In this document: positions 9,030 through 19,400 of the stretch, piece after piece
Numbering within the stretch: the stretch's first letter is position 1
Layout: each line of letters begins with the position of its first letter
Notes under the pieces: generated by a model
What the model was told of the DNA's origin: nothing
The model's input: only the letters and a program-made list of their open reading frames with translations
Database searches by the model: none
NCBI GenBank assembly: GCA_016706595.1
Contig: JADJJH010000001.1
Span: 620,001-684,000, forward strand
Origin: Bacteroidota bacterium
GTDB taxonomy: Bacteria; Bacteroidota; Bacteroidia; Chitinophagales; Chitinophagaceae
DNA length: 64,000 bases
Direction: 5' to 3'
Program-made: the position numbers and the translations under genes

Positions 9030-9782
9030 ATGCAACGATATTTTATTGAAGTGCAATATAAAGGCACTTCATTTAGCGGGTTTCAAACGCAACCCAATGC
9101 ACTCACCATTCAAGGGGAAATTGATAAAGCACTGAGAATCTTCCTTCGCGAAGAAATTCAAACAACTACCTCTAGTCGAACAGATGCCGGCGTACATGCT
9201 CATCAAAATTTTTTACATTTTGATACTTCAGTAAAAATTCACCAAAATCATATTTATCATATCAATTCAATTTTACCGAGCGATATTGTTGTGAAAAATA
9301 TTTACCTAATGGATGCAAAAGATCATGCTCGATTTGATGCATTATCTCGCGTGTATACTTATCATCTCTTACGAAGAAAGAATCCTTTCAAAAGAGAGTA
9401 CACATGGTTTTATCCGCATGAAATTCAACTGGAAAAATTGCAAGAAGCTGCAATACAAATAGTAAATAGAACAGACTTTACATCTTTCTCGAAAAAAAAT
9501 ACTGATGTGCTTACTTTTCAATGCAAAATAATTTCGGCAAGTTGGGTGCAAACTGAGGATGAAATTATTTTTACAGTAGAAGCCAACCGATATTTAAGAG
9601 GCATGGTTCGAGGTTTAGTTGCTACACAATTACTCGTTGGTCGTAATAAAATTTCAATAGAAGAATTTAATGCAATCGCGAATAGTGGCGACTGTGAGCA
9701 AGCAGATTTTAGTGCACCGGCAAGCGGACTTTTTTTAGAACGAGTAAATTATCCGAATAGCTTATTGCAGAATCCTGTTTAA
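9030..9782 (+). CDS. truA: tRNA pseudouridine(38-40) synthase
   Basis: A 250-residue TruA. The catalytic Asp is in SSRTDAGVHAHQN, preceded by YKGTSFSGFQTQPN; both are diagnostic. The later YLRGMVRGLVATQLLVG segment matches the conserved C-terminal TruA motif. It modifies uridines 38-40 in the anticodon arm of many tRNAs. Length is normal for the family. It starts 8 nt after the transglycosylase and lies 29 nt before the MutS2-like gene. Confidence 0.96.
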   Translation: MQRYFIEVQYKGTSFSGFQTQPNALTIQGEIDKALRIFLREEIQTTTSSRTDAGVHAHQNFLHFDTSVKIHQNHIYHINSILPSDIVVKNIYLMDAKDHARFDALSRVYTYHLLRRKNPFKREYTWFYPHEIQLEKLQEAAIQIVNRTDFTSFSKKNTDVLTFQCKIISASWVQTEDEIIFTVEANRYLRGMVRGLVATQLLVGRNKISIEEFNAIANSGDCEQADFSAPASGLFLERVNYPNSLLQNPV

Positions 9783-9811
9783 ATATTACTATTGCAACAT
9801 AGTTTAGTACC

Positions 9812-11890
9812 ATGTTCATTTATCCAAAGAATCTTACCGAACAACTTGATTTCAATTATCTCATTCAGATGATGGAAGAATTTTGTATGAGTTTGAAAGC
9901 TAAAGAATTGGTGCAAAAAATGAAACCTGTATCAAGCTATGCACAAGTGGTAAAACAACTCGAAGAAACTTCAGAGTTATTATTAGCCATTCATAAAGGC
10001 GACCCATTACTCATTAGTTATTTTCCGAATGCTGATAAAGAATTGCAATTACTTACTATTGAGAATGCGGTACTCTCAACTTCACAAATGGTACAAGTTC
10101 GTAACCTTGTTCAGATTGCAAACGATTTAATTATTTTCTTATCGGATAAAGAGCTGGTCTACCCTACCCTAAAATCGCATACTGATTTATTACAGATAGA
10201 TACGCAAATTAGAAATGCAATCGATGATATGATCGATAAAGATGGCATCATGCACGATCATGCTTCCATTCAACTCGCATCTATTCGTAAGGAATTACAA
10301 GGAAATCGTAAAATAAGTGATAGGTTATATCGTTCCCATTTACAACGTTTAAAACGTTTAGGATTTTTAGCGGATATTGAAGAAAGTTATGTCAATGGCA
10401 GAAGAGTACTTGGCATTTTTGCCGAACATAAACGTGAAGTGAAGGGTATTATTCTGGGTCAGTCATCCAGTGGTAAAATTACCTTCATTGAGCCTCAAGA
10501 TGTAATTAGTCTGAACAACGACAGACTTGCCTTAGAAGATGAAGAGAAGCAAGAAGTGTATCGCATACTAAAAGAACTCACCGGGTTTGTACAGCCCTTT
10601 CATGATATCATTCAAAATTATTATCAGTGCTTAATTGCATTTGATTTTATTCGTGCTAAGGCCTTGCTAGCTCGTGATATGAATGCTACCATGCCAAGGC
10701 TTCTGCAAAGCGGAAATACCATTAAATTAGTCAATGCCTTTCATCCCGTTTTATTAATACAAAATAAAAAGAAGAAAGCACATACCGAATCATTGAATTG
10801 TCATCTTTCAGAAGAAAACAGAATCATGGTCATTAGTGGGCCTAATGCAGGAGGCAAATCAATTACATTAAAAGCTATAGGTTTGTTTCAAATGATGTTG
10901 CAATGTGGGTTATTAATTCCGGCATCTGCAAAAAGTGAATTCAGTATTAAAAAGAAAATTTTTGGTGATATAGGTGATAATCAAAGTATTGAAGATGGTT
11001 TAAGTACTTATAGTTCTCGTCTTTTAAAGATGAAACATTTTTTGGAACATACCGATGAACATACACTTTTTTTAATAGATGAATTTGGAACCGGAAGTGA
11101 TCCTGATATGGGTGGGGCCTTAGCCGAAGTAATTTTAGACAAATTAAATTCTGCTGGGGCGCAAGGTGTAGTTACAACTCACTTTACTAATCTTAAAATT
11201 CTTGCCAATAATAAAGAAGGTGTTTTCAACGCATGTATGCTTTTTAATAGCAAAACTTTAAAGCCATTATATCAGTTGCATATTGGAGAACCCGGCAGCT
11301 CATTTACTTTTGAAGTAGCCGAAAAAATTGGGTTGGATCAAAATCTTTTAGACGAGGCAAAAACTAAATTATCCAACGAAAAATTGCAAATGGATAAATT
11401 GCTCAATACGTTGCAGAAAGAAAAAAATGCCTTACTAAAATTAAAAAGAGATTTACAAAAACAGATCAGTAAGGCGAGTGCCGAAAAGCGTGAATTCCAA
11501 GGATTATCTGAAAAGGCAGAAGAATCGTTTATTGAAAATCTGAAGAATCGTGAAGAGAAAAAGAAGCTCATGGAGTATGGTAAAAAATTATTGCAACTTA
11601 CCAATGAATGGATGGAAAATCAGAATAAAAAAGAAATCATTAGCAAATTTGTAAAACTTGCAGGTTACGAATTACATAAAAAAAGAGCGCAAGAAGAGTA
11701 CGAGAAAACAGAAAAGTTTAAAGTCAAGCAAGTTGAAAAAATAAAAACAAAAATAAAAACAGGTTCCAAAGTGCGTATGATGAAGAGCCGTGAAATTGGC
11801 ACTATCACTGCGATTGAAAAAGATCGTGCGAAAGTTTTGTTTGGAAATTTGGTGATGGATGTAGGTTTAGAAAAATTAGAAATAGCATAA
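9812..11890 (+). CDS. mutS2: MutS2-like ATPase without Smr domain
   Basis: A 692-residue MutS-family protein with MutS2 layout: an N-terminal core and clamp, then the ATPase with Walker A GPNAGGKS (343-350), FGDIGDNQSIEDGLSTYSS, and Walker B FLIDEFGTGSDPD. A long coiled coil (about 510-640) and a small KOW-like domain (GSKVRMMKSREIGTITAIE) follow. Known MutS2 proteins are about 780 residues and end in an Smr endonuclease domain; this one stops right after the KOW-like part. MutS2 acts in ribosome rescue and recombination control in other bacteria. Without Smr it could bind and sense but not cleave, or depend on a separate Smr protein. Confidence 0.85.
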   Translation: MFIYPKNLTEQLDFNYLIQMMEEFCMSLKAKELVQKMKPVSSYAQVVKQLEETSELLLAIHKGDPLLISYFPNADKELQLLTIENAVLSTSQMVQVRNLVQIANDLIIFLSDKELVYPTLKSHTDLLQIDTQIRNAIDDMIDKDGIMHDHASIQLASIRKELQGNRKISDRLYRSHLQRLKRLGFLADIEESYVNGRRVLGIFAEHKREVKGIILGQSSSGKITFIEPQDVISLNNDRLALEDEEKQEVYRILKELTGFVQPFHDIIQNYYQCLIAFDFIRAKALLARDMNATMPRLLQSGNTIKLVNAFHPVLLIQNKKKKAHTESLNCHLSEENRIMVISGPNAGGKSITLKAIGLFQMMLQCGLLIPASAKSEFSIKKKIFGDIGDNQSIEDGLSTYSSRLLKMKHFLEHTDEHTLFLIDEFGTGSDPDMGGALAEVILDKLNSAGAQGVVTTHFTNLKILANNKEGVFNACMLFNSKTLKPLYQLHIGEPGSSFTFEVAEKIGLDQNLLDEAKTKLSNEKLQMDKLLNTLQKEKNALLKLKRDLQKQISKASAEKREFQGLSEKAEESFIENLKNREEKKKLMEYGKKLLQLTNEWMENQNKKEIISKFVKLAGYELHKKRAQEEYEKTEKFKVKQVEKIKTKIKTGSKVRMMKSREIGTITAIEKDRAKVLFGNLVMDVGLEKLEIA

Positions 11891-12206
11891 AAGTTAATCT
11901 TCAGAAGAAGGAAATAATTAGATTTATACATCGAGAGATTACAACTAACAGTACTAACGCCCAATGAGATTGCTATACAGAACTTTAGATTTAACATGTA
12001 ATTTCTAATACATACCGATTTTTTGCACTTGTGCTTACCCCATTTTTGTTGATGATGAATTTTAAGATGGATACAATAATTGATAATTATCCTACGTGAT
12101 GGCAAACCAATACTTTTGAAATCGTTAAAGTCATTAGCGTAAAATGGATTAAATTACAAAACCGTCCTTTTGAGACGGTTTTGTAATTATTATAAAAATT
12201 GAAAGC
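11891..12206. other. Intergenic region, convergent genes
   Basis: 316 bp between the convergent mutS2-like and T9SS genes. Apart from the bidirectional terminator at 12152-12188 I see nothing: no RNA gene and no convincing reading frame. Confidence 0.6.
12152..12188. terminator. Bidirectional rho-independent terminator
   Basis: A perfect 15-bp inverted repeat (12152-12166 with 12174-12188) around a 7-nt loop, with T-rich ends on both strands. It lies 18 nt after the stop of the minus-strand T9SS gene and can also stop transcripts from the mutS2-like gene. Confidence 0.85.
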
Positions 12207-15200
12207 TTAATTTTTTCTGATAGTTTGAGAAAAATTCAAACCATTTTTATTGCTTACGTGCACCATATAAACGCCATCAGCTAAATCCGACATATCGATT
12301 GTAGTTTGCGTAGCACCTGAAGCTGTATTCATTTCTACAATACGCACTACCCTTCCGGTTGCATCATTAATTTTAATAAACACAAGCGATTGATCTTCTG
12401 TATTTACCTCGATATTTAATTCTGTATTGACAGGATTCGGGAAGATAGTTACTTGTGCATCGTTGCCATAATACACATCAACTACTTGACTATAACTTGT
12501 GTTTCCATCAATATCAACTTGACGAAGACGATAATAATTATGACCATTAAATGGTTTCACATCATTGTAGTTATAACTCAAATTATTAGAACTATTTCCA
12601 CCGATTGCCTTTGTTGGAATTTTACTTGAAAGTTCACTAAATGATTTAGCATCTTTACTTCTTTCAACCACAAAATGGCTGTTATTTATTTCAGTGGCAG
12701 TAACCCAATGTAATTCAGATTGACCATTTACTCTTTTGCCGGTGAAATTCAATAAATTTACAGGTAAAGCAATATTTAAAGGATTACAAGTATGGCAATA
12801 GAAATATGAGAAGCTGCTAACCGGGAAACAAACTGTCCATACAGTGGTTGATGGATCGTAAGTTGCGGTAATATCTGCATTCGGAATTGACACTGCAGTA
12901 TGACCCGGAGTATTCAAATCACCATTATCTACTTTGGAAATACATAGATTTGTAGTAGGACTCATAGTTGGCCAAGCTGGTGAATATAAGAAGGCTGCAG
13001 ATAAACTATATTGCGCAAAATCATCATCTAAATAATATAAACATACTACTGCACTATCGTTATTAGTAGGCGTAATTTGGTAGGATCGATTTACATATGG
13101 TTGTCCGTTATGATCGGGAACACTTGATGCAATTTCTTCGCAAATAGTTACTGTACCTAAATTGTTTAAATCAACCGCATCGGTGATGGTGGCAATTTTT
13201 CGGCAATCGGTAGTTGTATATAGCGTTTCAGTATTGCCATCGCTTAGTTGCAGATTGCCGCAAGGAATAACACCTGGTACAGAGTAGTTTGCAAAAATAT
13301 CTTGATTAGCTATATTATTCGTTGCCGGTAATACTTGAATATCTGCAATAGATGAATCTGAACAAACTACAATCCCTCCTGTAGTATTCACAATCATATA
13401 CAACGAATCGGGTGTGCTTATAAAATGTGGATTACCACTATAAGGAATTGTATAAGCAGCATCTTCAAAAAATAAAGTATCAATATTGGTGGTTGGAAAA
13501 ATGCTAATCAAAGAACTGATATCGATAGCATTTGGGGCACATGCATTACCAATATAAATAGGCAATGAGAATTGTGGAATGCTATGAACATCTACGAGTA
13601 CGCTATCCGAAGCAAAACAACCTGTTAGATTATCAGTAACTTTTGAATAGAGAACACCTGAACTTGTAGTATCATTTGTTGGATTAATAATTGGCACGAA
13701 CAAAGCTTGATCACCAAAATAGCTTACACTTACGCCTGATGCATATGCCGAAATTGGTCCATCGTTTGCAGGTAAATTGCAAATTGCACTATTACTACCT
13801 ACTGCATATTCGCAAGAAACTATCGTATCTTGAAATACCAGGGGAACAGGATTAATTACTAAATCAACCGGTACACGACAATCTGAAGACCCTGCACATG
13901 CAGCATAAAAAGGTGTAGTGCCTGGTGTATTTGTATTAATAAGTCCTGTACCAGGAACACCAATAGGATTAAACGGTGAATAAGTAAAAAGTACCGGTCC
14001 ACCAGTAGGTGCAGCATACCACTCAAAACTTGCAGGTACATAGGTATAATAAAATTTTAACTGGGCCACTGTGGTGCTAGTGCCTACATTAATATTTACA
14101 GTAGTTGGTGTAGACCAAGTATCCCATTGTCCGATGTTTAACGTACCACCGGCACCAATTTGATTATAGATATCTCCCATTTTTGTTGGTGTCAGGGCAT
14201 TAACACCTGCACCTGTTGATGCGGTTAATCCATCATTGGTGTAAGTAAAACCTAAAGGTACAGAGGTGCCTGGATGACCAACACCTCCAGGTATAAAGAA
14301 ATTAGCAGCGGGTACAGGAACAGTATTCCCCTTGAACAATGAGAATCTTTGTTCTTGCGCATAGGTGCAGCCTGGACAAGTTGGAAGAGTATATAAATTT
14401 GTTACCGTTAACTTGGCGTTGCCAATAAAGGTCGGACTTGGAGGAAGCGTAGGTAAAATTCCACTGGCAAACAAACATGACCCTAAATAAGTTGTTGATG
14501 TATTGGGGCAAATAGGTGGCTGTCCGGGGGCAATGGTAAATGTAATAGTTGCCGAATCGAGAACCGGTGTAGCGCAACCACTAACTGTTAATCCTTGACC
14601 GAAGGGTATAATCGAACCTTGACAGATTGGATAATCAGGACCCGGAGTTGGTCTGTAATTTGCTCTAGCTATCGGAACGGCTAATGAATCGTTGATTAAA
14701 TTTCCATTGATTAAACCGCTGAGTACTAAGGTTGTATTTAATGCATAAGATCCGCCTGGATATAAATCAACACCATTGAAAGTTAAGGTTGTTGAGTTAA
14801 CCCCATAAGGACTTAAAGTTCCTGTACTTGCAATCGCTGTATACGGAATCACACCAGTTGGTCCAGTAACATTTAAAGTAACAGTTACCGGATTGGTTAC
14901 CAAATTTAAAATAGCAGAACCATAATTAGATAAGGTTGCGGTAACGGTTTCGTTATTTGTAAAACAGGTACCTGCTGGAACTGTGATGGCCGAAATAGCA
15001 GGATCATAAGGAGATGGCTGAATAATATTCAATGAATAATCTTCGGTTTCACCATACGCATAGGTTCCGGTTGGATTAACTGTTCCAATCCAAGTACTCA
15101 TCATTACCACACGCATTTTAGTACAACCAAGTAATGCTGAAGCAGGGGTAATAAATGTACCGCTCAAAGTAATTGGCGGTGTTACCGATACCGTTGAATA

Positions 15201-16355
15201 AACTTCTTCACCAGGATCTGAGAATGATGCGTTATGATTAAAGTCGATATACATTTTTACTGAACTCGCTACCGCACCACCACAAGTTCCAACGGTAATA
15301 TCAAATGGAGTTGATAGTCCTTTATACACTGCTGGTGCAGGCACACCGGTTGAAAAATCTGCATACATACTGGCAGTGCCGGTTCCGGTTCCTTGCGAAC
15401 CAACAAGAGGTGTTGCACATCCTGTAGTATTATTTAAACTACCAACAGTAACATTAAATATATCTTGATCAGGTGCATTGGTTGCCGCAGATGCTCCATA
15501 ACATGGTGAAGTACATGACCAAGGTTGAACTACAATACAAGTTGAAGTGGAAGTATCTGAGAGTCCGGTATTGGTACAAGTTACACGGCAACGATAACCT
15601 ATAGTTGTACCGGCTACTGCCGAAACACAAAGATTAGGTGTAAGGGCACTCGGGTTGGTAGCTCCAGGGATTGGAATCCAAGGAGCAGCACAATTGGAAC
15701 CTTGCAACCATTGATAAGCTAAGCCGCCTGTAAGTGAAGAACCGGTAAGTGTAAAACAAACATTTACACCAGGGCAAGGATTAATTGCGGTGGCAGATGA
15801 AGTACCCGCTACCGGTGTTCCAGTACATGGTGTATTTGCTAAAATGGTGATATTATAATCTTCATATTCGCCAAACGTAGTGATACCACAAGATTCAGTC
15901 GCAGTCAATGCCGTAAAGTATTTCGCGCAAACACGCATTCTTTTAATACCCGGAGAGGTTGAGATGGGTATGGTTATTGAACCAGTAAGTGTGGTAGCAG
16001 ATGTGACTGTAGAAGGTGAAACATATACAAATTCACCTGGGTCTGAGAATAAAGTATTACCATTTAAATCTATCCATATTCCTATCGATTGAGTGAAAAC
16101 AGCACTACCAGCTTGTATTGTATAGGTATATGATAAACCTTGTACATAACTAGCGGTATTCGAGAATAAGGTATAGTCATTCGGGTCGTCACCACTTCCT
16201 AAATTAGATAAAGTACCAAAGGAGAAATTATTAACATAATCACCTGTAGCTCCTGTAAAGCCAACGGTTGGTATACATTGCGATTTGGCGTTATAAGAAT
16301 TCATAATCCCAAAACTCGTCAAAACTAAAAACAAAAAAAGGTAGTGTTTTTGCAT
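12207..16355 (-). CDS. GEVED-domain protein with T9SS sorting domain (paralog A)
   Basis: A 1382-residue secreted protein rich in Thr, Ser, Asn and Gly. It has an N-terminal signal peptide, then two GEVED-type domains ending in GEYEDYNIT and GETEDYSLN, with the usual IDLNGN/IDFNHN calcium-binding-like turns. Ig-like segments follow. The C-terminal ~80 residues form a type A T9SS sorting domain: IFPNPVNTELNIEV, DATGRVV, DGVYMVHVS. It should cross the outer membrane through the T9SS and be attached or released. The second half is strongly similar to paralog B. Adhesin or matrix role is a guess; no catalytic motif is seen. Confidence 0.85.
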   Translation of the reverse strand: MQKHYLFLFLVLTSFGIMNSYNAKSQCIPTVGFTGATGDYVNNFSFGTLSNLGSGDDPNDYTLFSNTASYVQGLSYTYTIQAGSAVFTQSIGIWIDLNGNTLFSDPGEFVYVSPSTVTSATTLTGSITIPISTSPGIKRMRVCAKYFTALTATESCGITTFGEYEDYNITILANTPCTGTPVAGTSSATAINPCPGVNVCFTLTGSSLTGGLAYQWLQGSNCAAPWIPIPGATNPSALTPNLCVSAVAGTTIGYRCRVTCTNTGLSDTSTSTCIVVQPWSCTSPCYGASAATNAPDQDIFNVTVGSLNNTTGCATPLVGSQGTGTGTASMYADFSTGVPAPAVYKGLSTPFDITVGTCGGAVASSVKMYIDFNHNASFSDPGEEVYSTVSVTPPITLSGTFITPASALLGCTKMRVVMMSTWIGTVNPTGTYAYGETEDYSLNIIQPSPYDPAISAITVPAGTCFTNNETVTATLSNYGSAILNLVTNPVTVTLNVTGPTGVIPYTAIASTGTLSPYGVNSTTLTFNGVDLYPGGSYALNTTLVLSGLINGNLINDSLAVPIARANYRPTPGPDYPICQGSIIPFGQGLTVSGCATPVLDSATITFTIAPGQPPICPNTSTTYLGSCLFASGILPTLPPSPTFIGNAKLTVTNLYTLPTCPGCTYAQEQRFSLFKGNTVPVPAANFFIPGGVGHPGTSVPLGFTYTNDGLTASTGAGVNALTPTKMGDIYNQIGAGGTLNIGQWDTWSTPTTVNINVGTSTTVAQLKFYYTYVPASFEWYAAPTGGPVLFTYSPFNPIGVPGTGLINTNTPGTTPFYAACAGSSDCRVPVDLVINPVPLVFQDTIVSCEYAVGSNSAICNLPANDGPISAYASGVSVSYFGDQALFVPIINPTNDTTSSGVLYSKVTDNLTGCFASDSVLVDVHSIPQFSLPIYIGNACAPNAIDISSLISIFPTTNIDTLFFEDAAYTIPYSGNPHFISTPDSLYMIVNTTGGIVVCSDSSIADIQVLPATNNIANQDIFANYSVPGVIPCGNLQLSDGNTETLYTTTDCRKIATITDAVDLNNLGTVTICEEIASSVPDHNGQPYVNRSYQITPTNNDSAVVCLYYLDDDFAQYSLSAAFLYSPAWPTMSPTTNLCISKVDNGDLNTPGHTAVSIPNADITATYDPSTTVWTVCFPVSSFSYFYCHTCNPLNIALPVNLLNFTGKRVNGQSELHWVTATEINNSHFVVERSKDAKSFSELSSKIPTKAIGGNSSNNLSYNYNDVKPFNGHNYYRLRQVDIDGNTSYSQVVDVYYGNDAQVTIFPNPVNTELNIEVNTEDQSLVFIKINDATGRVVRIVEMNTASGATQTTIDMSDLADGVYMVHVSNKNGLNFSQTIRKN

Positions 16356-16395
16356 AAAAAAATTTCCGTGAAGTTAATAAAATCCTATTAAAAAT

Positions 16396-16432
16396 AAAAA
16401 AAGTTGTGAGAAATAGATTCTCACAACTTTTT
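16396..16432 (-). terminator. Terminator of paralog B gene
   Basis: A 12-bp stem (16401-16412 with 16418-16429) with a 5-nt loop, flanked by A and T runs, follows the minus-strand gene that ends at 16451. Confidence 0.82.
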
Positions 16433-16450
16433 AAAAAAAATCATACTCTT

Positions 16451-19400
16451 CTATTTTTTTCGAAGAGAACTTGTAAAATGTAATCCTTGATTAGACGTGA
16501 TTTCAACTAGATAAATTCCATCACTTAATGATTCTAAATTAATTTGACTCATGTTATTACCTACTACTAATACTAAATCAACTATTCGAATAACTCTTCC
16601 GGTTGCATCCATAATTTTCAAATGGGCTTTATCGTTAACTTGAGAATTAATTTCAACATTTAATTCACTACTTGCAGGATTTGGATACAAAGTAACTTGT
16701 GCTTCGATGCCAAAATAAACATCCACAATTTCACTTTTACTTTGTTGCCCATCAATATCAACCTGAGTTAAACGATAATAATTGTGTCCTTCGAAAGGCT
16801 TAGCATCTGTAAAGTCATAATTTAAATGTGAAGTACTATTCCCGCCAATTGCTTTTGTTGGAATTTTAGAAGAAATATTTGAGAAGTTTTTAGCATCCTT
16901 ACTTCTTTCGACAATAAAATGGCTATTGTTTACTTCATTTGAAGTTACCCAATTAAGTTCAGTTTTGCTGTTTACTCGCTTACCGGTAAAACTTAATAAG
17001 TTAATGGGTAAAGGGGCATTAATAGGTGTGTTACAAGTGTGACAATAAAAATACGAGAAACTACTAACAGGAAAGCAAACTGTCCAAACGGTAGTGAGTG
17101 GATCATACGTGGTAGTAATATTTGCATTAGGAATTGAAACAGCTGTATGTCCTGGTGTATTTATATCACCATTATCAACTTTACTGATACACAAATTACT
17201 AGTTGGCACCAATGAAGGCCATGATGGAGATGAACTGATTGCAGTAGCAGAATATTGTGCGAAATCATCATCAAGGAAATACAAACAAACCTGAGCACTA
17301 TCATTTGTAGTGGGTGTAATTTGATAGGAACGATTTATGTAAGGTTGACCATTATGAACTGGCACCCCTATCGCAATATCCTCACAAATATTTACTGCAC
17401 CTAAACTCACTCCATCAACAGCGTCTGTAACAGTTGCAATTTTTCGACAATCAGCCGTAGTATATAATGTTTCGGTATTACCATCACTTAAGGTAATATT
17501 ACCGCAAGGTATTGGCCCTGGAATTGAAAAATTAAAACTCAAATCTTGATTTGCGATATTATTGGTAGCCGGAATGACTTGAACATCAGCGATAGCTGAA
17601 TCGGAACAAACCACCCCATTGTTCGTATTGACTATCATATATAACGAATCAGCTAGTGTGATTGAATATGGATTTACAAATGGTATCGTATACGCTGCAT
17701 CTTGAAAGAAAAGTGTATCGATGTTTGTTGTAGGGAAAATACTAATGAGTGAACTGATATCGATGGCATTTGGTGCACAAGCATTACCAATATAAATTGG
17801 CAATGAAAATTGTGGAATGCTATGCACATCAAGTAAAACACTATCAGATGATGCACATCCTGTTAAAGGATAATATACTCTTGAATAAATAAAGTTGGTA
17901 CTACTTGTATCGTTATTTACATCTATGATTTGCGTAGTGGCTGTCAAGGCTTGGTCGCCAAAATATTGAACACTTGCTGCCAAATTACCGCCTGTCACGA
18001 CATTCGAAGCAGATTGTGTAGTATCTAAAATAAAGATTGCATAGTTTGCCCCAACTGCATATTCACATGCAGAAATGGTATCTTGGAATGCAGCAGGAGT
18101 AGGATTAATAATTAAATCAACCGGTACTCTGCAATTTGGAAGTCCTAAACATGCAGCATAAAAAGTATAATTGCCCGGTACATTTGAATTATTCACTACG
18201 GCATTGGTAAACGATAATGGATCGAATGGTGATAAAGAATATAAACTTGTTCCGGCAGTTGGCACATCATACCAAGCAAATGCAGGTGGTACATATTGAT
18301 AATAAATTTTTAAGGTTGCTTCAGTAATTCCCGAAGGAGAATTAAGGTCAATATCCGACATCGAAATATTATCTTGGTACGACTCCCAATATCCTAATTT
18401 AAGCGCCCCGCCGGCAGCTACGGTTGTAAATATGCTAGATAATTGTGCAGTTGGTATATTTCGTTTATAGGTCCAGTTTGTAGCAGCACCTGCCGGCAAC
18501 GTAGTTGCAACAGTGCCTCCCGGAGAAAGTAAATTGGCCCCTGTGGGTGCACTTCCGGTATAGATATTCATTCGCATTTCAGTATTGATAGTAGCAGGGA
18601 CTAATGCATTTTCTTTCAAATTGGTAATTTCCAAAATACCAGGTTGGGTAAATGAGGCACCCGGAGGTAAGGCAGGCAAAATAGCATTTCCAAAATTGCA
18701 TGCAAATTGATCTGAGCAATTTGACGGTAAACCTGTGCTTGTTCCATTACCTGTTGATCCAATATTATCATTACATAATCCAATGGCAAAGGTGATCGTA
18801 ACTGAATCTAATAAAGGAGATGAACAACCACTCACACCTAAACCTTGGCCGAATGGCACACTACTAAATTGACACAATTGATAATCTGCAGCAACGGGTC
18901 TATAGTTTAGAATGTTTATAGCATTGGCTAAGGAGTCGTTACCTAAAAAGTTATTTGTCAGCGTAGGGCAACTCACTACCGCATTAATCACGTAATTTCC
19001 ACCCATAAACATATTGATGGTATCATTTACAGTTATGCATCCCGAACCAAAAGCTGGTAAAATACCCGAATTCAAGGTGTCAATAAAAGAAAGAATGCCA
19101 CTTGGTGTTTGTATGGTGTAGGTAACATAGTATGGGTTTAGTAATAAATTTATCGGACTAGAACCATAGTTACAAACAGTTGCAGACAGTATCTCAGTAG
19201 AATCGGTACAATTATTACCAACTGGTGCTGCAATGGCGGTTAGCGTAGGGTCATATGGGCCAGCCGGTGTAATATTTATCAAATAATCTTCAACCTCTCC
19301 AGTTGTGCCATTAGTGCAAGGATCCATAGTTGATGTTCCGCCGGTAACCATTTTTACTCGCATTCGGGTTTGCCCAGGTAAACTGGTAGGAGGAATAGTA

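Noticed and set aside
11665..12105. 146-codon minus frame over the end of mutS2 and the gap.
   Set aside because: Shadow of the mutS2 coding strand with no family features.
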